Shown here piece by piece: positions 37,940 to 49,691 of a DNA stretch of 64,000 bases (position 1 is the stretch's first letter; every line of letters starts with the position of its first letter). This DNA is from Nymphaea colorata (Eukaryota; Streptophyta; Magnoliopsida; Nymphaeales; Nymphaeaceae). A model generated the notes under the pieces. That model did no database searches, was not told the origin of the DNA, and worked only from the letters and a program-made list of their open reading frames with translations. The stretch covers positions 10,524,106 through 10,588,105 of the forward strand of contig NC_045141.1 of assembly GCF_008831285.2 (NCBI RefSeq). Reading direction: 5' to 3'. Position numbers and translations under genes: made by a program.

Positions 37940-38325
37940 ATTTTCCTCCATACTAGTCGTGTGTATTGCACTATGCTAAATAGAGAGAAAAAAGGAAGAA
38001 TAAGAAACAGACTTGACGTGGTTCAGGTGTCAACCCTACATCTATTGTGCTTTCTCCCATCACAAAAGATTCTCCCATGGGAGGTTCCACTCAAACGTTT
38101 AAATCGAGCTACAAAGATAAGGAAGGCATGTAACCTTCCTTCTATTTTTCTTTTGCGCTTCAATATCTGGCATATCTCTTTTGAATTTCATATTTCTTTC
38201 ATCATTATCTGTTACAATACACGAGCTCGAAGGATTCTCTTTTAATGGTGCGCTATTATGAGATTTCCATTCTTGAGGTTCAGATATAAACTAACGTGGT
38301 CCAGATTGAGTCTAGATAACGTCTC
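37940..38325 (-). repeat. Probable LTR sequence of a minus-strand copia element
   Basis: Lies directly downstream (minus orientation) of the copia RNase H end at 38330 and holds GACGTGGTTCAGGTGTCAACC, a phrase resembling the TACGTGGTTCGG segment often seen in plant copia LTRs. No second copy is present in the window, so the limits are approximate. Confidence 0.4.
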
Positions 38326-38327
38326 CC

Positions 38328-38725
38328 CCTTAAACTCAAGGGTCCTGGAAGGATGTTGAGTTTGGATCTAGCTGCAATGAAAGGAGACTCAAGCAACACT
38401 TTGGTCATTGTATCCGCAAGTTTATGTGAACCAGGAACATGTTGAACAATAAGAAGCCTTTTGGCTGCCTTGTCATTGCAGCAATGAATGTGACAATAAC
38501 ATTATCACACCAGACGACTGGAGTAGGGGAAGGAATAAAAATATGAAGTTCATTAGGCAAATATTGTATCCATAAGAGTTCAGCGTCAGTGTTGGCATCG
38601 ATCTGTACTTAGCTTCAATGGAGGATTAGGCAACTGTATTCTGTTTCTTAGGTTTTCATGAGATCAAATTCGGACCAAGATAAATAGCAGAGGCTCCAGT
38701 AGCTCTGGAGCTTCAGTTGGCGGTC
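38328..38725 (-). pseudogene. Ty1/copia RNase H remnant (second fragment)
   Basis: The minus strand encodes ATGASAIYLGPNLIS, then, after frame changes, SSIEAKYRSM, NELHIFIP, SGVIMLL/VVWCDNV-type sequence and LNILPGPLSL close to GGGGGAGACG. These are the typical end of copia pol. The best-preserved parts need at least three frame changes. Confidence 0.65.
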
Positions 38726-39436
38726 GTGGTTCAGTAGTTGTTGATGGCGAATGGAGAAAGAGCGAAAAATTTAAGCATTTAGGTATATTGTGGCCTGCTT
38801 TGCCTCCACCTACTGCCTCCTACAGAAGGAACATTTTTATTGTGCTTTGCATTAGCTCTAACACCACCCCTCTCTCCCATTCCACTTGTATGTTGTTTGT
38901 TTTGATATTGTACCTTGTTCTTTTGCATTTTTTTTGTAATACTTGGTGATTGCTCATCACGGTTTTGTTATCAATTTTAATTTTTGTGATCCTCTACTCT
39001 CTCCGTACCTAAATAATAGGGTGGCCCCAAGCTGGATCTCCAAAATTATATACACTGTTAGAATGGAAGAAGAAACAGGAAAACCTAACCACCGTCATGA
39101 ATATATTTGGTTTAAAATCTTGAACTGCCCTATTATTAATTAGTCGGCACAATGGCCCTACCAGTTATAGTTACTAAGGTGGGAACCTTTTCTATTCCTC
39201 TTGTTTTCAATTCCCCTTTTAAATAATAAATATAGAAACATCAATAGATAAGAATCACAAAACATATAGAAATTTATCCTACTTGATTTTTTACCCAAAA
39301 CCCAAAGAAACTAAAAAAAAAAAAAAAAGACAAAGTGGCTTAATCGCTGGGTATAGAGTAGCTGCTATCAGGAGTCCCAGAGCGATGATATTATGGAAGC
39401 CTCAGTGTTGGGGCGAATAATATATCCAACGGACAG
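38726..39436. other. Intergenic DNA, no gene seen
   Basis: No recognised gene or bounded repeat. Confidence 0.4.
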
Positions 39437-39605
39437 TAGCAGAGGCAGGTGTGGGCTGATATGGTCCATTGCTTCACAAAAATTGAATTATTTATACATT
39501 GATGCCTCTATAATATTTATTTATTTATATATAAGTGCCATTTAAAATTTAAAACATAAACAATTAGCACCCTTAACTAGAATTTTCTGGTTCTACCACT
39601 TGTTG
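39437..39605 (+). mobile_element. Decayed hAT-type miniature element, second family
   Basis: Starts CAGTAGCAGAGGCAG and ends TTTTCTGGTTCTACCACTTG, imperfect inverted ends. The body and 3' part match 28145-28330 (ATTTAAAATTTAAAACAT, CCCTTAACTAGAATTTTC). Confidence 0.5.
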
Positions 39606-42600
39606 CTGGTCCACAATAGGGATGATGTAGAGTTAGTTAGGACTGTTCTTTTGCTCTTGAGTTTGGCTTTCATGTTGGATATTATCATGATAGCTATTAG
39701 TTAAATGAAGATTCCCAGTTGTCTTTCTGTACAGTATACACATTCCTTTCCTTTTGTTGAATAAAATGCTTGACCGGATCCTACTATTCCCCACGGTTGG
39801 CACCGGGAAGAGAGAGAGAGAGAAGTCATTTATTGTTATTATTATCTGCCAGCACAATCCCTCTCCCTCTCAAAGCATATGCGATGGTAAGAACAGCAAC
39901 AATCGTGGCGACTTCAAGGGGATACAGCTTCTCTTGTGTGTACAATTAGGCCAATGTCACGCGACAGTGTATGTATACATATACTCTCGCTTTTTAGAGT
40001 CATCTAAATAAAAAAAAACGTAACATGACATTTTATCATGTAGTATTAGTTTTCATTTTTTTTTCATGTTTTTCTGTTAACCATCCATCAGTAATGGATG
40101 AATAGTTATAATTAGATGGTTGGGTGACTGTGGCAAAATCACCATTTACTCATAAGCACACGTATTCTCGCTCTTTCTTTCTCTCTCTCACAACCTATAT
40201 GTATATTTGTTTTCGTCTGCGTAATGCATAAATGCAGATTCATCAACTGCTTCCACATGGCTAAAATCTAATGGATTTGCAGCGACGTTTGCCTTCGGAC
40301 GTCGATGAAACACGATCTTCACCGACACAGTGACACAGTGACTTGGACATCAGTAAAAATGCTCTTTCACCAATGTCCTCCTTACTACGTATCAGTGCAT
40401 CTGCTCATTTTTGTAGTGAATAATCATCAAATTGGTATAGCTACTGTTTATGGTGAAACCACGGTTTATGATGGCTTTAGCAGTAATTTATGATTTTTTT
40501 TATTAAGGATTTTTTTCATAAACATAGTCAGTTTGAGCAATAATGTCTAGCCTATGTAACAATATGAGAATGGAAAATATACATTATCATTATGTATTAT
40601 ATATAATATTGAAGGCATATATTGGATTGGCTCGGAGGGAAATTACTTTGAAAACAGCTTCCTGCGAATTTGACTATTTTTCCTCCCTTTTATTTTTCTT
40701 GTTTCCCACGTCAATAATCGCGGACTGATTATCGGCGAAAAGATAAAGCACGGGTGGCAACAGGAGCAAAGCAGAAGAGAGACAAAGAGATGGAAGTCAA
40801 CAAAAATACTTGGAACTTGGAAGCGCACTGGATTGACCAGCGATGGGCGGCGAGTCCTTATTTCATGTTGAATTACCTTTTGTACTTGAGGAATTAACTG
40901 CCCATTCGATCGAGTGAATAGAGGCAATCGCCGGTAAAATCTACGCTTGTGGAATTAGTGGCTGCGATTTGTTTTCCTACTTCTGTATGGTCTTTATAAT
41001 AGTTATTACGTCAAGAAGTTCTTGTTTTATTTTTTTCTTTTCACTTTGTGAACGTCGAAACCCGTTCGCCTCATCGTTCAAACATGACGCGATATTATTC
41101 CCTAGAAACGGCCATCTGCAGGACTTTGATAATTCGGTCGATAAGAACATTTTGGGCCGCATGAATATTATATCTCCAACTTTTCTCATATGATTTTTTT
41201 ACTTGCTGAAAATTTCAGGAAAAATGGCCTCAAGTTAAATAATCTATCGCGTGTCACATATGTTGAATCACAAATAATTGCCGTTTTAAATCGAAAAGCA
41301 TTTTGATAATCACGAAGGTGACAGCCAATTGAAAGAAAATTTTCGTCAATAATTCAAGACTGATCATATATACAAAGTAAGCCAATGGTCCCCCAGGCAG
41401 ATGTTGATTTCTTTGCTAGCCTAAGCTCCGTTCATTGAAAGCCTGAAGAATATTGTGGACGACTGTTTTAACAAAACATGTAAAAGTTCTGCGCAAGTTA
41501 AAAAGAAATTTCAATGAAATAAAAAAGACGAAAAAAAACTATACTTAGGTTGCGGTTAATAGTCTTGGATGTTATATCTGAAACTGCATTAAATGATGTG
41601 CTTTTCAAGATGAGGATATTGTAACGTGGATCTTAAATTGACATTACATGTTAAAAACCATATATTGAAGGTCAGATGGGAGGTGGGTCTGACCTTAAAT
41701 CCATGGATCTAATTTAAAATCACGGTGGATCTAAGGTCCGTGGTGAAACAAACACACTCTTAACCATTGATTGTGGGGGGAGGCAGAAGCATGTGCCCTG
41801 GAAGGCACGATGATGATGAAGATTACTTTCCTGGAAAAAGAAGGTACGTACTCACCACTGTATCCATCGATGATATCAAAGGAACTTGGAGTCTTCGCAC
41901 ATTTGAAGATTTTCCTAGCAGTATGTGGATCATGTAGTTACATGGAAAAGCCATGATGATGTTGAAGGTTATTTTCTTACGAACCTGGTTACATGTGTCA
42001 TATTGGTGCAAGAATTTTCGTGCGCCAATATGGTTAATGGCTAAAATACCATCAATTCACACTGAAAAAGAAAAGTTTTTGTAAAGATAAAAATAAAAAT
42101 CCAAAAAAGTAAAAAGTCAATAAAGAACATTGCTTACTTTTTCTAGTTTCTTAAAGAGAAATACTGTGGAAGAAGAAGGTACATACTGACCAAAGTGTCC
42201 CCCAACGATATCTGAAGGAGCCTTCATGGATGACTTGCAAGGGAAATAATTGAATTTCTCTCTCCCTTTCCTTTTACAAGGAATAGAAGTCAGAATGCGA
42301 CAGATGAAAGTCCAAATGATAGTTAAGTACCATTTCCTTTTCTTTGAATCTAAGATTTGGGTTCCCCATAGTCAACATGGTATCTACTATGTACAATTTT
42401 GGGGCAATAAATTTAGAGAGAGAGAGTGGGGAGAAAATCCTGTCACATTAGTCATCAAGCCGCAACTCTTAATCCAAGTCAACACTAGGATAGCACTCTT
42501 TAAAAATAAAATTGAGAATATGAATTTATTTGCTACCCAACCCAACGGATTGCACTACCCATCATTACCATACCATAACTACTTTTTCACATTCAGTTAT

Positions 42601-42911
42601 GTGACAGTGATTTCCTTTAGGTGTGGATCTCAGAGAATTTTGACTAAGTTTTTCAGATTTTCTGACACATTGATCGAGGGCAATGGACCTTTGAATTTTA
42701 GTAACGGAAACGCACTTCTTACGTTTTAGTGTCACTAATTTTGTCCAAATTAGATATTAATCGAGAAAATATCTTTTGAGTATCACTCGTATCTGTATGT
42801 AATAATGTAGGATGACGACTGAAAATTATAGACTTTCACATTGAACTCAATCCTTTTTTTAAAGTCCGTTTGTTTTAAACATTAAGTAAGTAAGGAAAAA
42901 ATGCAAAATCT

Positions 42912-42990
<79 letters not shown>

Positions 42991-43387
42991 TGCTTCAAGC
43001 AACTTAACTAGTAAAAAAATTGTGAAGTGAAGAAGTATTAATAAATAACAACTAATGATGAACAAACCACGGTTTTTTCGATAAGCCAATGGAAAAGAAA
43101 GCAATTGTAAAGCAGCCAAGCAGCCCCAGACTCAGGTGTGGCAGCCCTTTTGGAAAGTCTGTCAATTAAGCCTCTTCGTTTTACTTGCCAGCAACATTCT
43201 GGATTATAGAAAACATTTCAGTATTTCTGAGAGCATTCCAAGAATTAATGCTAAAAAACCTTAAGCTTGCGTTCATACTTTATGGCCATCAAAAGCAAAA
43301 CTATCTTAACATATCGTAAGCTTGTACATTGCAACATTATAAAATTATGTCGGTTTCTCAATTCAATTAGAGAACTAAACCATTTAA
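39606..43387. other. AT-rich intergenic DNA with scattered repeats, no gene supported
   Basis: About 40028-40075 shares the ATGTAGTATTAGTTTT core with 25196-25290 and 21430. Segments 41838-41905 and 42170-42235 share AGAAGGTAC with TACT, and ATATC followed by AAGGA, in order, suggesting a diverged local duplication. 41630-41765 ends GTGAAACAAACACACTC, like the end of common plant miniature elements. A (TA)n tract lies at 42916-42986. Open frames here, including 159 codons at 42250-42729 starting at a non-ATG codon, have no recognisable domain. Confidence 0.45.
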
Positions 43388-43459
43388 GGAATTGTTGGGA
43401 TTTCCCCATCTGGATAGTCCTGCGTCGATACGGGTTCATATCCGTTTCGGACCCTTAAG

Positions 43460-43467
43460 TATAAATA
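43460..43467 (+). promoter_or_regulatory. TATA box of the copia 5' LTR
   Basis: TATAAATA, conserved in the 3' LTR at about 49760. Transcription would be expected to start roughly 30 bases downstream, placing the LTR short reading frame near the 5' end of the RNA. Confidence 0.7.
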
Positions 43468-43568
43468 CTCGTGTCTTATGATGGAGTGAGACACATCAAG
43501 TTTTTCCCGTCTGGGTAATCGGTCCCCTTAGCCATACGTGAATTGTCTGTCCCCATCACTGGGCTGCT

Positions 43569-43715
43569 ATGGCTGAGGAGAGAAACCCATTGCCGCTGCT
43601 GCCGCCACCGCTACCTCCGCAGGGGAACGACTCTATGAGAACCGTAGCCGTTCTGCCAACAGCCGCCAACATTCAGTCGGCGGTCGCCTCTACAGGTTCT
43701 ACTTTCGCCCTATGA
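43569..43715 (+). CDS. LTR short reading frame, candidate first coding exon of gag
   Basis: ATG-initiated frame of 48 codons, rich in Pro and Leu, ending TGA. The 3' LTR has the same frame as 51 codons (49869-50024), and the length difference is a multiple of three. A donor-like CAG/GTTCTA lies at 43695/43696, after 42 codons plus one base. The acceptor at 45488 would accept that phase and lead straight into gag, which has no ATG of its own. The frame lies downstream of the LTR TATA box, so it would be in the transcript. Splicing is inferred; the reading frame and signals are seen. Confidence 0.55.
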   Translation: MAEERNPLPLLPPPLPPQGNDSMRTVAVLPTAANIQSAVASTGSTFAL

Positions 43716-43795
43716 AACACATGGATCTATGAATGATTTTTCGATTTCTGCATTTTCCTTTGTGCGCTATCTTGATTCCTCGCAAAGTTCCAACA

Positions 43796-45488
43796 ATGGG
43801 TTATGGGCCCACACCATGTTTCCGCTGTGCGTTTCCCTTTGCATACTATTTTTTCACGCAAAGGGAATAGGGCAGAAACGTGGAAGAAGAGGGCACCAGT
43901 GTGCCTGTTCCTTCCTCTATTGCAGAATGGATGATGGAAGCGTTGGGCTTCTGTTGCAGCCGCAGAGAAAGGAACAGGGAGAGGCGACGGACGTGCTTCT
44001 TGCCGGCACCCACCCACTGTGTTGGGATAGAAACCGTCGTCTGTTGCCGAGAGACAAAACAACAGGCAAAAGGAAAAGGGGAAAACTTGAAACGGAAGGG
44101 AAAGGGAAGGCGACGGGTGACTGCCGAAAGGGAGGCCACCGGTGGGTTTGCCGTCGCCAGACGGCACCGTGCGACCCACCGGTGCCCACCCAAGTCGTAC
44201 GAAGCCCTGCCGGTTGTTCCCTTTCTCCCTCTGCCGTTTTCAACCACCGACATACAGTGAAAGGGGTTCGCTCGATTCTGGCACCCACATTCGCATCTCC
44301 ACCGCTGGGAGGTTCCTCGTCACCGGGCGGCACCGTGAGACTCTCTGGCGACCACCCAAGGCTGTCGGAGAGGAAAATCCGTCGTTGCCTGCTGTTGCAG
44401 GCGAGCAACGGTTTTTGTTGCCTGAAACCGCTCGCTAGGTCGAGTGGGAGTGGGTCTGGCGGAAGGCGGGTCGGACCCGGGTCGGGTTAGTCCTGTCTCG
44501 ACCCGGATCCATAAAAGTTTTTTTTAAAAAAAAAAAAAATCATTCCCACTAGTTCTTCCGCCCGACGCCCGCCCGTGTTTTGATTTTTTGGATCGGGTCG
44601 GGTCGACCCGTGTCCATACTGCCTGATTTTTTAAAACAGAACCGATTCGATCCGTTTCAGAACCGATTTGGGCATTTTCAAACTAATTCAGAGTTGTTTG
44701 AGACCGGTTCTTTCCCTTTTTAGACCGGTTCATTTAGTTTTCCACCGGTTCAGTCCATTTAGGACTGATACGGGACCGGTTCTAAGCTAGAGGAAGCTGG
44801 TATATGTGGTTGTATGCCCATTTAAGGTGTTTAACGAATTGGTTCGATCATTTTAAATCGATACGGGACCGATTCATTATGTGTTATGGAGCTTTAATGA
44901 ACAATTTTGATAGCATTAAGTTGATTATGCAGAAATGATCCGTGTGTTTCATTTTAAATGTGCTATTATGACATATTCTTGTATCATGTTTTTATTTAGG
45001 ATTATACTAAAGTTAATTTTATTGCATGATCATAAAGTTTGTACGATAATACTAATGTAAAGAGCCTATGATTAGTTAAATCATGTCATACCTCACCAAA
45101 CTGACTACGCATGATTTAAAGGCACATTAGTATTTCATGTTGTACTTACTCTCATTTGAAATAACATAATTACCCAAAGGTAGTGTGTTATGTTTAAGAG
45201 AATAAGTAGAATAAAATAGGAAAATAGATTCTTACATAGTTCTGTCATTTTACACCCAAAGGTGTTATGCTTTACTATAGTTTGAATTTACATTTCCTAG
45301 TTTTACTAGATAAAGTTAAGACGGAATACATGTGCGTATTAGGTATATTACCAAAATAGTAACCTAATGATCCCTGGTATTTGTCTTGGAAATAGTAGAC
45401 ATAAAGAGCCTTTTATTTAGTTAACTGTTCCATATGGTTTGTCTCATATAATGCATGTCAACTTATTGATATCTTTTGTCATGTGCAG
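43796..45488 (+). other. Copia leader region, probable intron
   Basis: The first 700 bases are GC-rich and purine-rich with long overlapping open frames on both strands that show no known domain. Around 44640-44790 are four copies of ACCGGTTC plus several ACCGATT sites. The rest is AT-rich without coding. It ends in ATCTTTTGTCATGTGCAG at 45488, a good splice acceptor. An upstream TGA in the gag frame (45467-45469) closes the frame, so the region cannot be a simple 5' extension of gag. Confidence 0.55.
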
Positions 45489-46370
45489 TGCCTAGTTCTA
45501 TTTATTTTAATGGCTCAAATTCTATCCCTTTACTTGATGATTCAAATTATGTTAAATGGAAAGAGAATGTTGTGTTTACATTAGGGTATATGGATCTGGA
45601 TATGACTTTGAGGCGACCTGAGCCACCACCTCGTACACCACAAAGTACACATAATGAAATAGTGTATTTTGACAAGTGGGAGCGTTCTAACCGACTAAGC
45701 TTGTTGCTTTTGCAATCAAGGGTCGCTAAGAACATACGTTGTGCTATCCCACATTGTAGAACGGTGAGAGAGTTCTTGGATACAGTTGAGGCTTAGTTTG
45801 TCAACTCTCATAAAGCCAGAGCCAGTACCCTAATGTCAAAGTTAATATCTATGAAATATCAAGGAGGGGGTAACATTCGTCAGCATATGTTAGAAATGAG
45901 GAACATTATTTCTTAATTGAATGACATGAAGTTGACTATTTCTGAATCTTTCTTGGTATTCTTTACTTTGACTTCTTTACCAGTTGAATATACTCCTTTT
46001 AAGATCAGTTACAACACACATAATACTGAATGGACATTCAATGAATTAATGTCTAAGTGTGTTGAAGAGGATGAAAGAATGAAGGGTGAGAAGTTGCAAA
46101 GTGCACATATGGTTTCTCACTCTGGGGCTGGTAAAGTTGGCATAAAGAAAAGTTCAATGAAAAGGAGTGCCAAGAAAAAGTCAACAAGTCAAACTGCTTC
46201 TCAAACTGCGCAGACTAACTTAGCTCCTATAAAATATTTCTTTTGCAAGAAAAAGGGGCATAAGAAGTCAGACTGCATCAAGTACAAGAATTGGTTAGAG
46301 AAGAAATGTTACATGTCATTTGTTTTATTTGAAAGTAATATGTTACATGTTTCTATTAATAGCTGGTGGA
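45489..46370 (+). pseudogene. Copia gag
   Basis: Encodes the capsid region of a plant copia gag (PSSIYFNGSNSIPLLDD, NYVKWKENVVFTLGYMDLDM, ERSNRLSLLLLQSRVAKNI). The frame opens without an ATG: the first codons after the upstream TGA are TAT CTT TTG, and the first in-frame ATG lies well inside the conserved domain. In-frame TAG (45794) and TAA (45914) interrupt it. A nucleocapsid knuckle near 46240-46275 reads FFCKKKGHKKSDC, where the first of the usual three cysteines is Tyr. Confidence 0.85.
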
Positions 46371-48135
46371 TTGACTCTGGTGCTACTGTGCATATTTTCA
46401 ATTCTTTACAGGACTTTCTAAGCAAAAGAGAACCAACTCTACATGAGAGGAACATTTTTTCAAGAAACAAAATGCGCTCACATGTGAAGGCTGTAGGAGA
46501 ATGCCAGATTAGACTTGATACTGGCTTTGTTTTGGATCTTCATGATGTTTTCTTTGTTCCATCATATAGTAAAAACTTAATTTCTATATCAAGACTGGAC
46601 AAATTTGATTTATGCTTAAAGTTTGAGAATTCAAAGATGTTCATTTATAAAGATCTTGTTGAAATTGGTTCTGCTATTTTGTGTGATGGTTTATACAAGT
46701 TGAATGTGAAGATCCAATCTCCTGAATTGTTGGTTTCTAGTCATTGTATAAGTGGCAATAAGCGTAGTATAATAAAAGATGATTCATACATGCTATGGCA
46801 CCACCGTTTGAGTCATATCTCTGAAAAGAGAATAAGGAGACTCTTAAATGAAGGGATCTTACGATCTCTTGATTTTACAGATAAAGGCATATGTGTAGAT
46901 TACATAAAGACAAAACAATCTAACATATATAAAAAAGGTGTCGAGCGACGTACTAAAAGATTAGGAATTGTTCACACAGATGTTTGTGGACCTTTCCTCC
47001 TTGTTACACAGGCGAAAAGTATTTTGTCACCTTTATAGATGACTATTCTCGGTATTTGTATCTCTACTTAATCTTTGAAAAATCTGATGTGTGTCAAGTT
47101 TTCAAGGACTATAAGAAAGAAGTAGAAAAACAAACCGGTGAAGTTATCAAGATAGTCAGATCAGATAGAGGTAGTGAATATTATGGTAGGTTTACTGAGA
47201 TGGGATAAAGGGAGGAACCATTAGCACGATTTCTAAAAGACGAAGGTATTGTGCATCAATACACCATGCCAAACAGTGCCTATCAAAATGGTGTAGCTGA
47301 AAGAAGAAATCGTACGCTTAAAGAAATGATTCGAGCTATGATAAATTATTCCACTCTCCCTCTAACCTTGTGGGGTGAAGCTCTCAAGACAGCAGTGCAT
47401 ATACAAAATAGGGTTCCTACTAAAGCTGTTCCCACAACTCCTTACGAATTGTGGACATGTAGGAAACCTTCTCTCTCTTATATGCACGTATGGGGATGTC
47501 CTGCTGAAGCTAAGTTGTACAACCCTTACATAAAAGCCTTTGATCCTAGAACAACCAGTGGTTTCTTTATTGGTTATCTAGAAAGATCGAAAGACTATAG
47601 ATTTTATTGTCCATCTCATACACCATATATTGGGGAAACAGATAAGGCTAAATTCCTGAAAGATGGTTCATTTGGACTAGATGCATTACAAAACCTCATT
47701 TTTGAGGAAATACAGGATACTGAAAGTAGACCTGCTAAAGAGAATGCAAGTGTGTATGAATATGTTGTCTCTCATGATGACATGAATGCAAATCATGCAA
47801 GTAATGCATCAGATCCAGATGAGTTAAATATAGATCATACTGATGAATACGAACAGGATGTAGCCATACAAATTGAAAATGATCAATTACCTGTTCGTAG
47901 ATCTGCAAGAGCCAGGAGATCTGCCATATCATCAGACTATGTGGTATACCTACAAGAGCCTAGTGATTTCATATATGTTGATGATGACCTTTTCACATTT
48001 ATTGAAGCTGTTGAAAGCAAACAATATAGACACTGGATTAATGTCATGAAAGAAGAGCTTGACTTTATGGCTAAAAACCAGACATGGAGCCTTGTGACTC
48101 TAAAGGCAACATGGAGAGATACAAGGCAAGATTAG
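46371..48135 (+). pseudogene. Copia protease and integrase
   Basis: Protease active site WIDSGATVHI near 46367-46396. The integrase zinc region has HHRLSHISEKRIRRLL, but the second Cys of the usual CxxC is Tyr (CVDYIKTKQ). The catalytic triad region is recognisable as GIVHTDVCGPF, VRSDRGSEYYG and [20 protein letters not shown]. The frame is broken by a shift near 47030 and a stop at 47206. The C-terminal part continues to [19 protein letters not shown] at about 48100, just before RT. Confidence 0.85.
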
Positions 48136-49490
48136 TTGCTAAATGATTCACACAAATGGAGGGCATTGACTATAATGAGACATATTCACCTGTCTCTGCT
48201 AAAAAGTCAATGAGGATTGTCCTTGCACTTGTAGCTCATTTTGACTTAGAGCTACATCAAATGGATGTGAAAACGGCTTTCTTAAATGGTGATTTGAATG
48301 AAGAGGTATATATGGATCAACCTCAAGGGTTTTCTAAGAGTGGTAAAGATCATTTGGTTTGCAAGCTTAATAAAGCGATTTATGGACTTAAATAAGCCTC
48401 ACGTCAATGATACATTAAGTTTTTCGAAGTCATTACGACCATTGGGTTTACAGAAAACATCATTGATCGATGTGTGTATCTTAAGATATGTGGGAGTAAG
48501 TTCAAAATTTTGACTTTATATGTGGATGATATTTTACTTGCTTCAAATGATCTTCAATTGCTAACAGAAACCAAACATTTTCTTGCATCTCATTTTGAGA
48601 TGAAGAACATAGGTGAGGTTTCGTATATTCTCAGCATTGAGATTCGTCGAGACAGATCTAAATATGTTTTAAGTCTCTCCCAATCAGCATACATCAATAA
48701 AATACTTAAAAGATATGGGATGGAGAATTGTTCTCCTATTTCAGTACCCATAGCTAAAGGTGATAAATTGAGCCTAAATGATTGTCCAAAGGACGAATTT
48801 GAAAAGGTACAAATGATCAACATTCCATATGCATCAGCAGTTGGTAGCTTGCAGTATGCGCAGATTTGCACTAGGCCAGACATTTCCTTTGCTGTTGGCA
48901 TGCTTGGTAGATTTCAATCTAATACAGGCATGACACATTGGCAGGCCATAAAGAGAGTCATGCGATACTTGCAAGGGACAAAAGATTACATGTTGACATA
49001 TCACAAGGTGGACCATTTAGAAGTGATTGGCTATTCTGACCCCGATCTTGGAGGATGCACTGATAGTAGAAAGTCTACTACTGGTTTTGTTTTCCTATTA
49101 TCAAGGGGTGCCATCTCATGGGGGAACAAAAAGCAGACTGTGACTGCTGCTCATACCATGAAAGCAGAATTCATTGTATTATATGAGACTACATCCCAGA
49201 CAATTAGGATAAAGAATTTCATTTCACAGCTCAAGATAGTGGATTCTATTGATAGACCACTTAAGGTTTACTGTGATAATGAAGCTGCAGTGTCCTTTTC
49301 TAATAACAACAAAAGTACTACTTCTTGTAAGCATATGGAACTTAAGTATTTTGTTGTTAAGGAAAAGTCAGAGAATCAACTAGTGTGTATTCAACACATT
49401 AGGACTACAGATAGATCCTCTTACTAAAGCGCTAGCATCTGGTATGTTTTTTGAACATGTTAAAAGGATGAGTTTGTGTAGTTCAATGTA
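48100..49490 (+). pseudogene. Copia reverse transcriptase and RNase H
   Basis: RT parts: [11 protein letters not shown] (48112), then a stop, then EGIDYNETYSPVSAKKSMRI, LHQMDVKTAFLNGDLNEEVY, and the catalytic LYVDDILLAS near 48514-48545. RNase H parts: GYSDPDLGGCTDSRKSTTGF, GAISWGNKKQTVTA and YCDNEAAVSFS, ending in DPLTKALASGMFFEHV. The usual segment before [11 protein letters not shown] (the IGCKW region) is missing, an internal deletion. Further breaks lie at the stop near 48150 and a shift near 48400-48470. Confidence 0.88.
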
Positions 49491-49691
49491 AACACACTAT
49501 TGTGCAAACATTTATAAATGTGATCACATATAGTTTGTTGATTCTCATTAAGTTTGTTGTCTATTTATTTTGCATTCTCATTTGTTTATTGAGAAGTTTT
49601 GTAAGACAATAAAGGTGGGATCTTGGAATGGATTTTAAGGCTAATCTATTCATTTTGTTTACCCTTGATATCGACTTGGACTAGTAGAAGA

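Larger units (their letters stand above)
43393..43795 (+). repeat. 5' LTR of the copia element
   Basis: Starts TGTTGGGATTTCCCC and ends AGTTCCAACA, giving TGTTGG/CCAACA inverted ends. TATAAATA at 43460-43467 is a good TATA box. The downstream half is GC-rich with a CCG-type trinucleotide run and holds the short reading frame described separately. Confidence 0.95.

Noticed and set aside
37862-38245. 127-codon plus-strand open frame
   Set aside because: Overlaps the minus-oriented copia LTR region and shows no domain.
42250-42729. 159-codon open frame
   Set aside because: Starts at a non-ATG codon, AT-rich, no recognisable motif or context.
43796-43820. Copia primer binding site directly after the 5' LTR
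   Set aside because: ATGGGTTATGGGCCC does not match the usual initiator-Met site well enough to call.
43729-44490. 253-codon open frame in the copia leader as a gene
   Set aside because: No known domain, overlapping open frames on the other strand, GC-rich low-complexity content, and it lies in a predicted intron.
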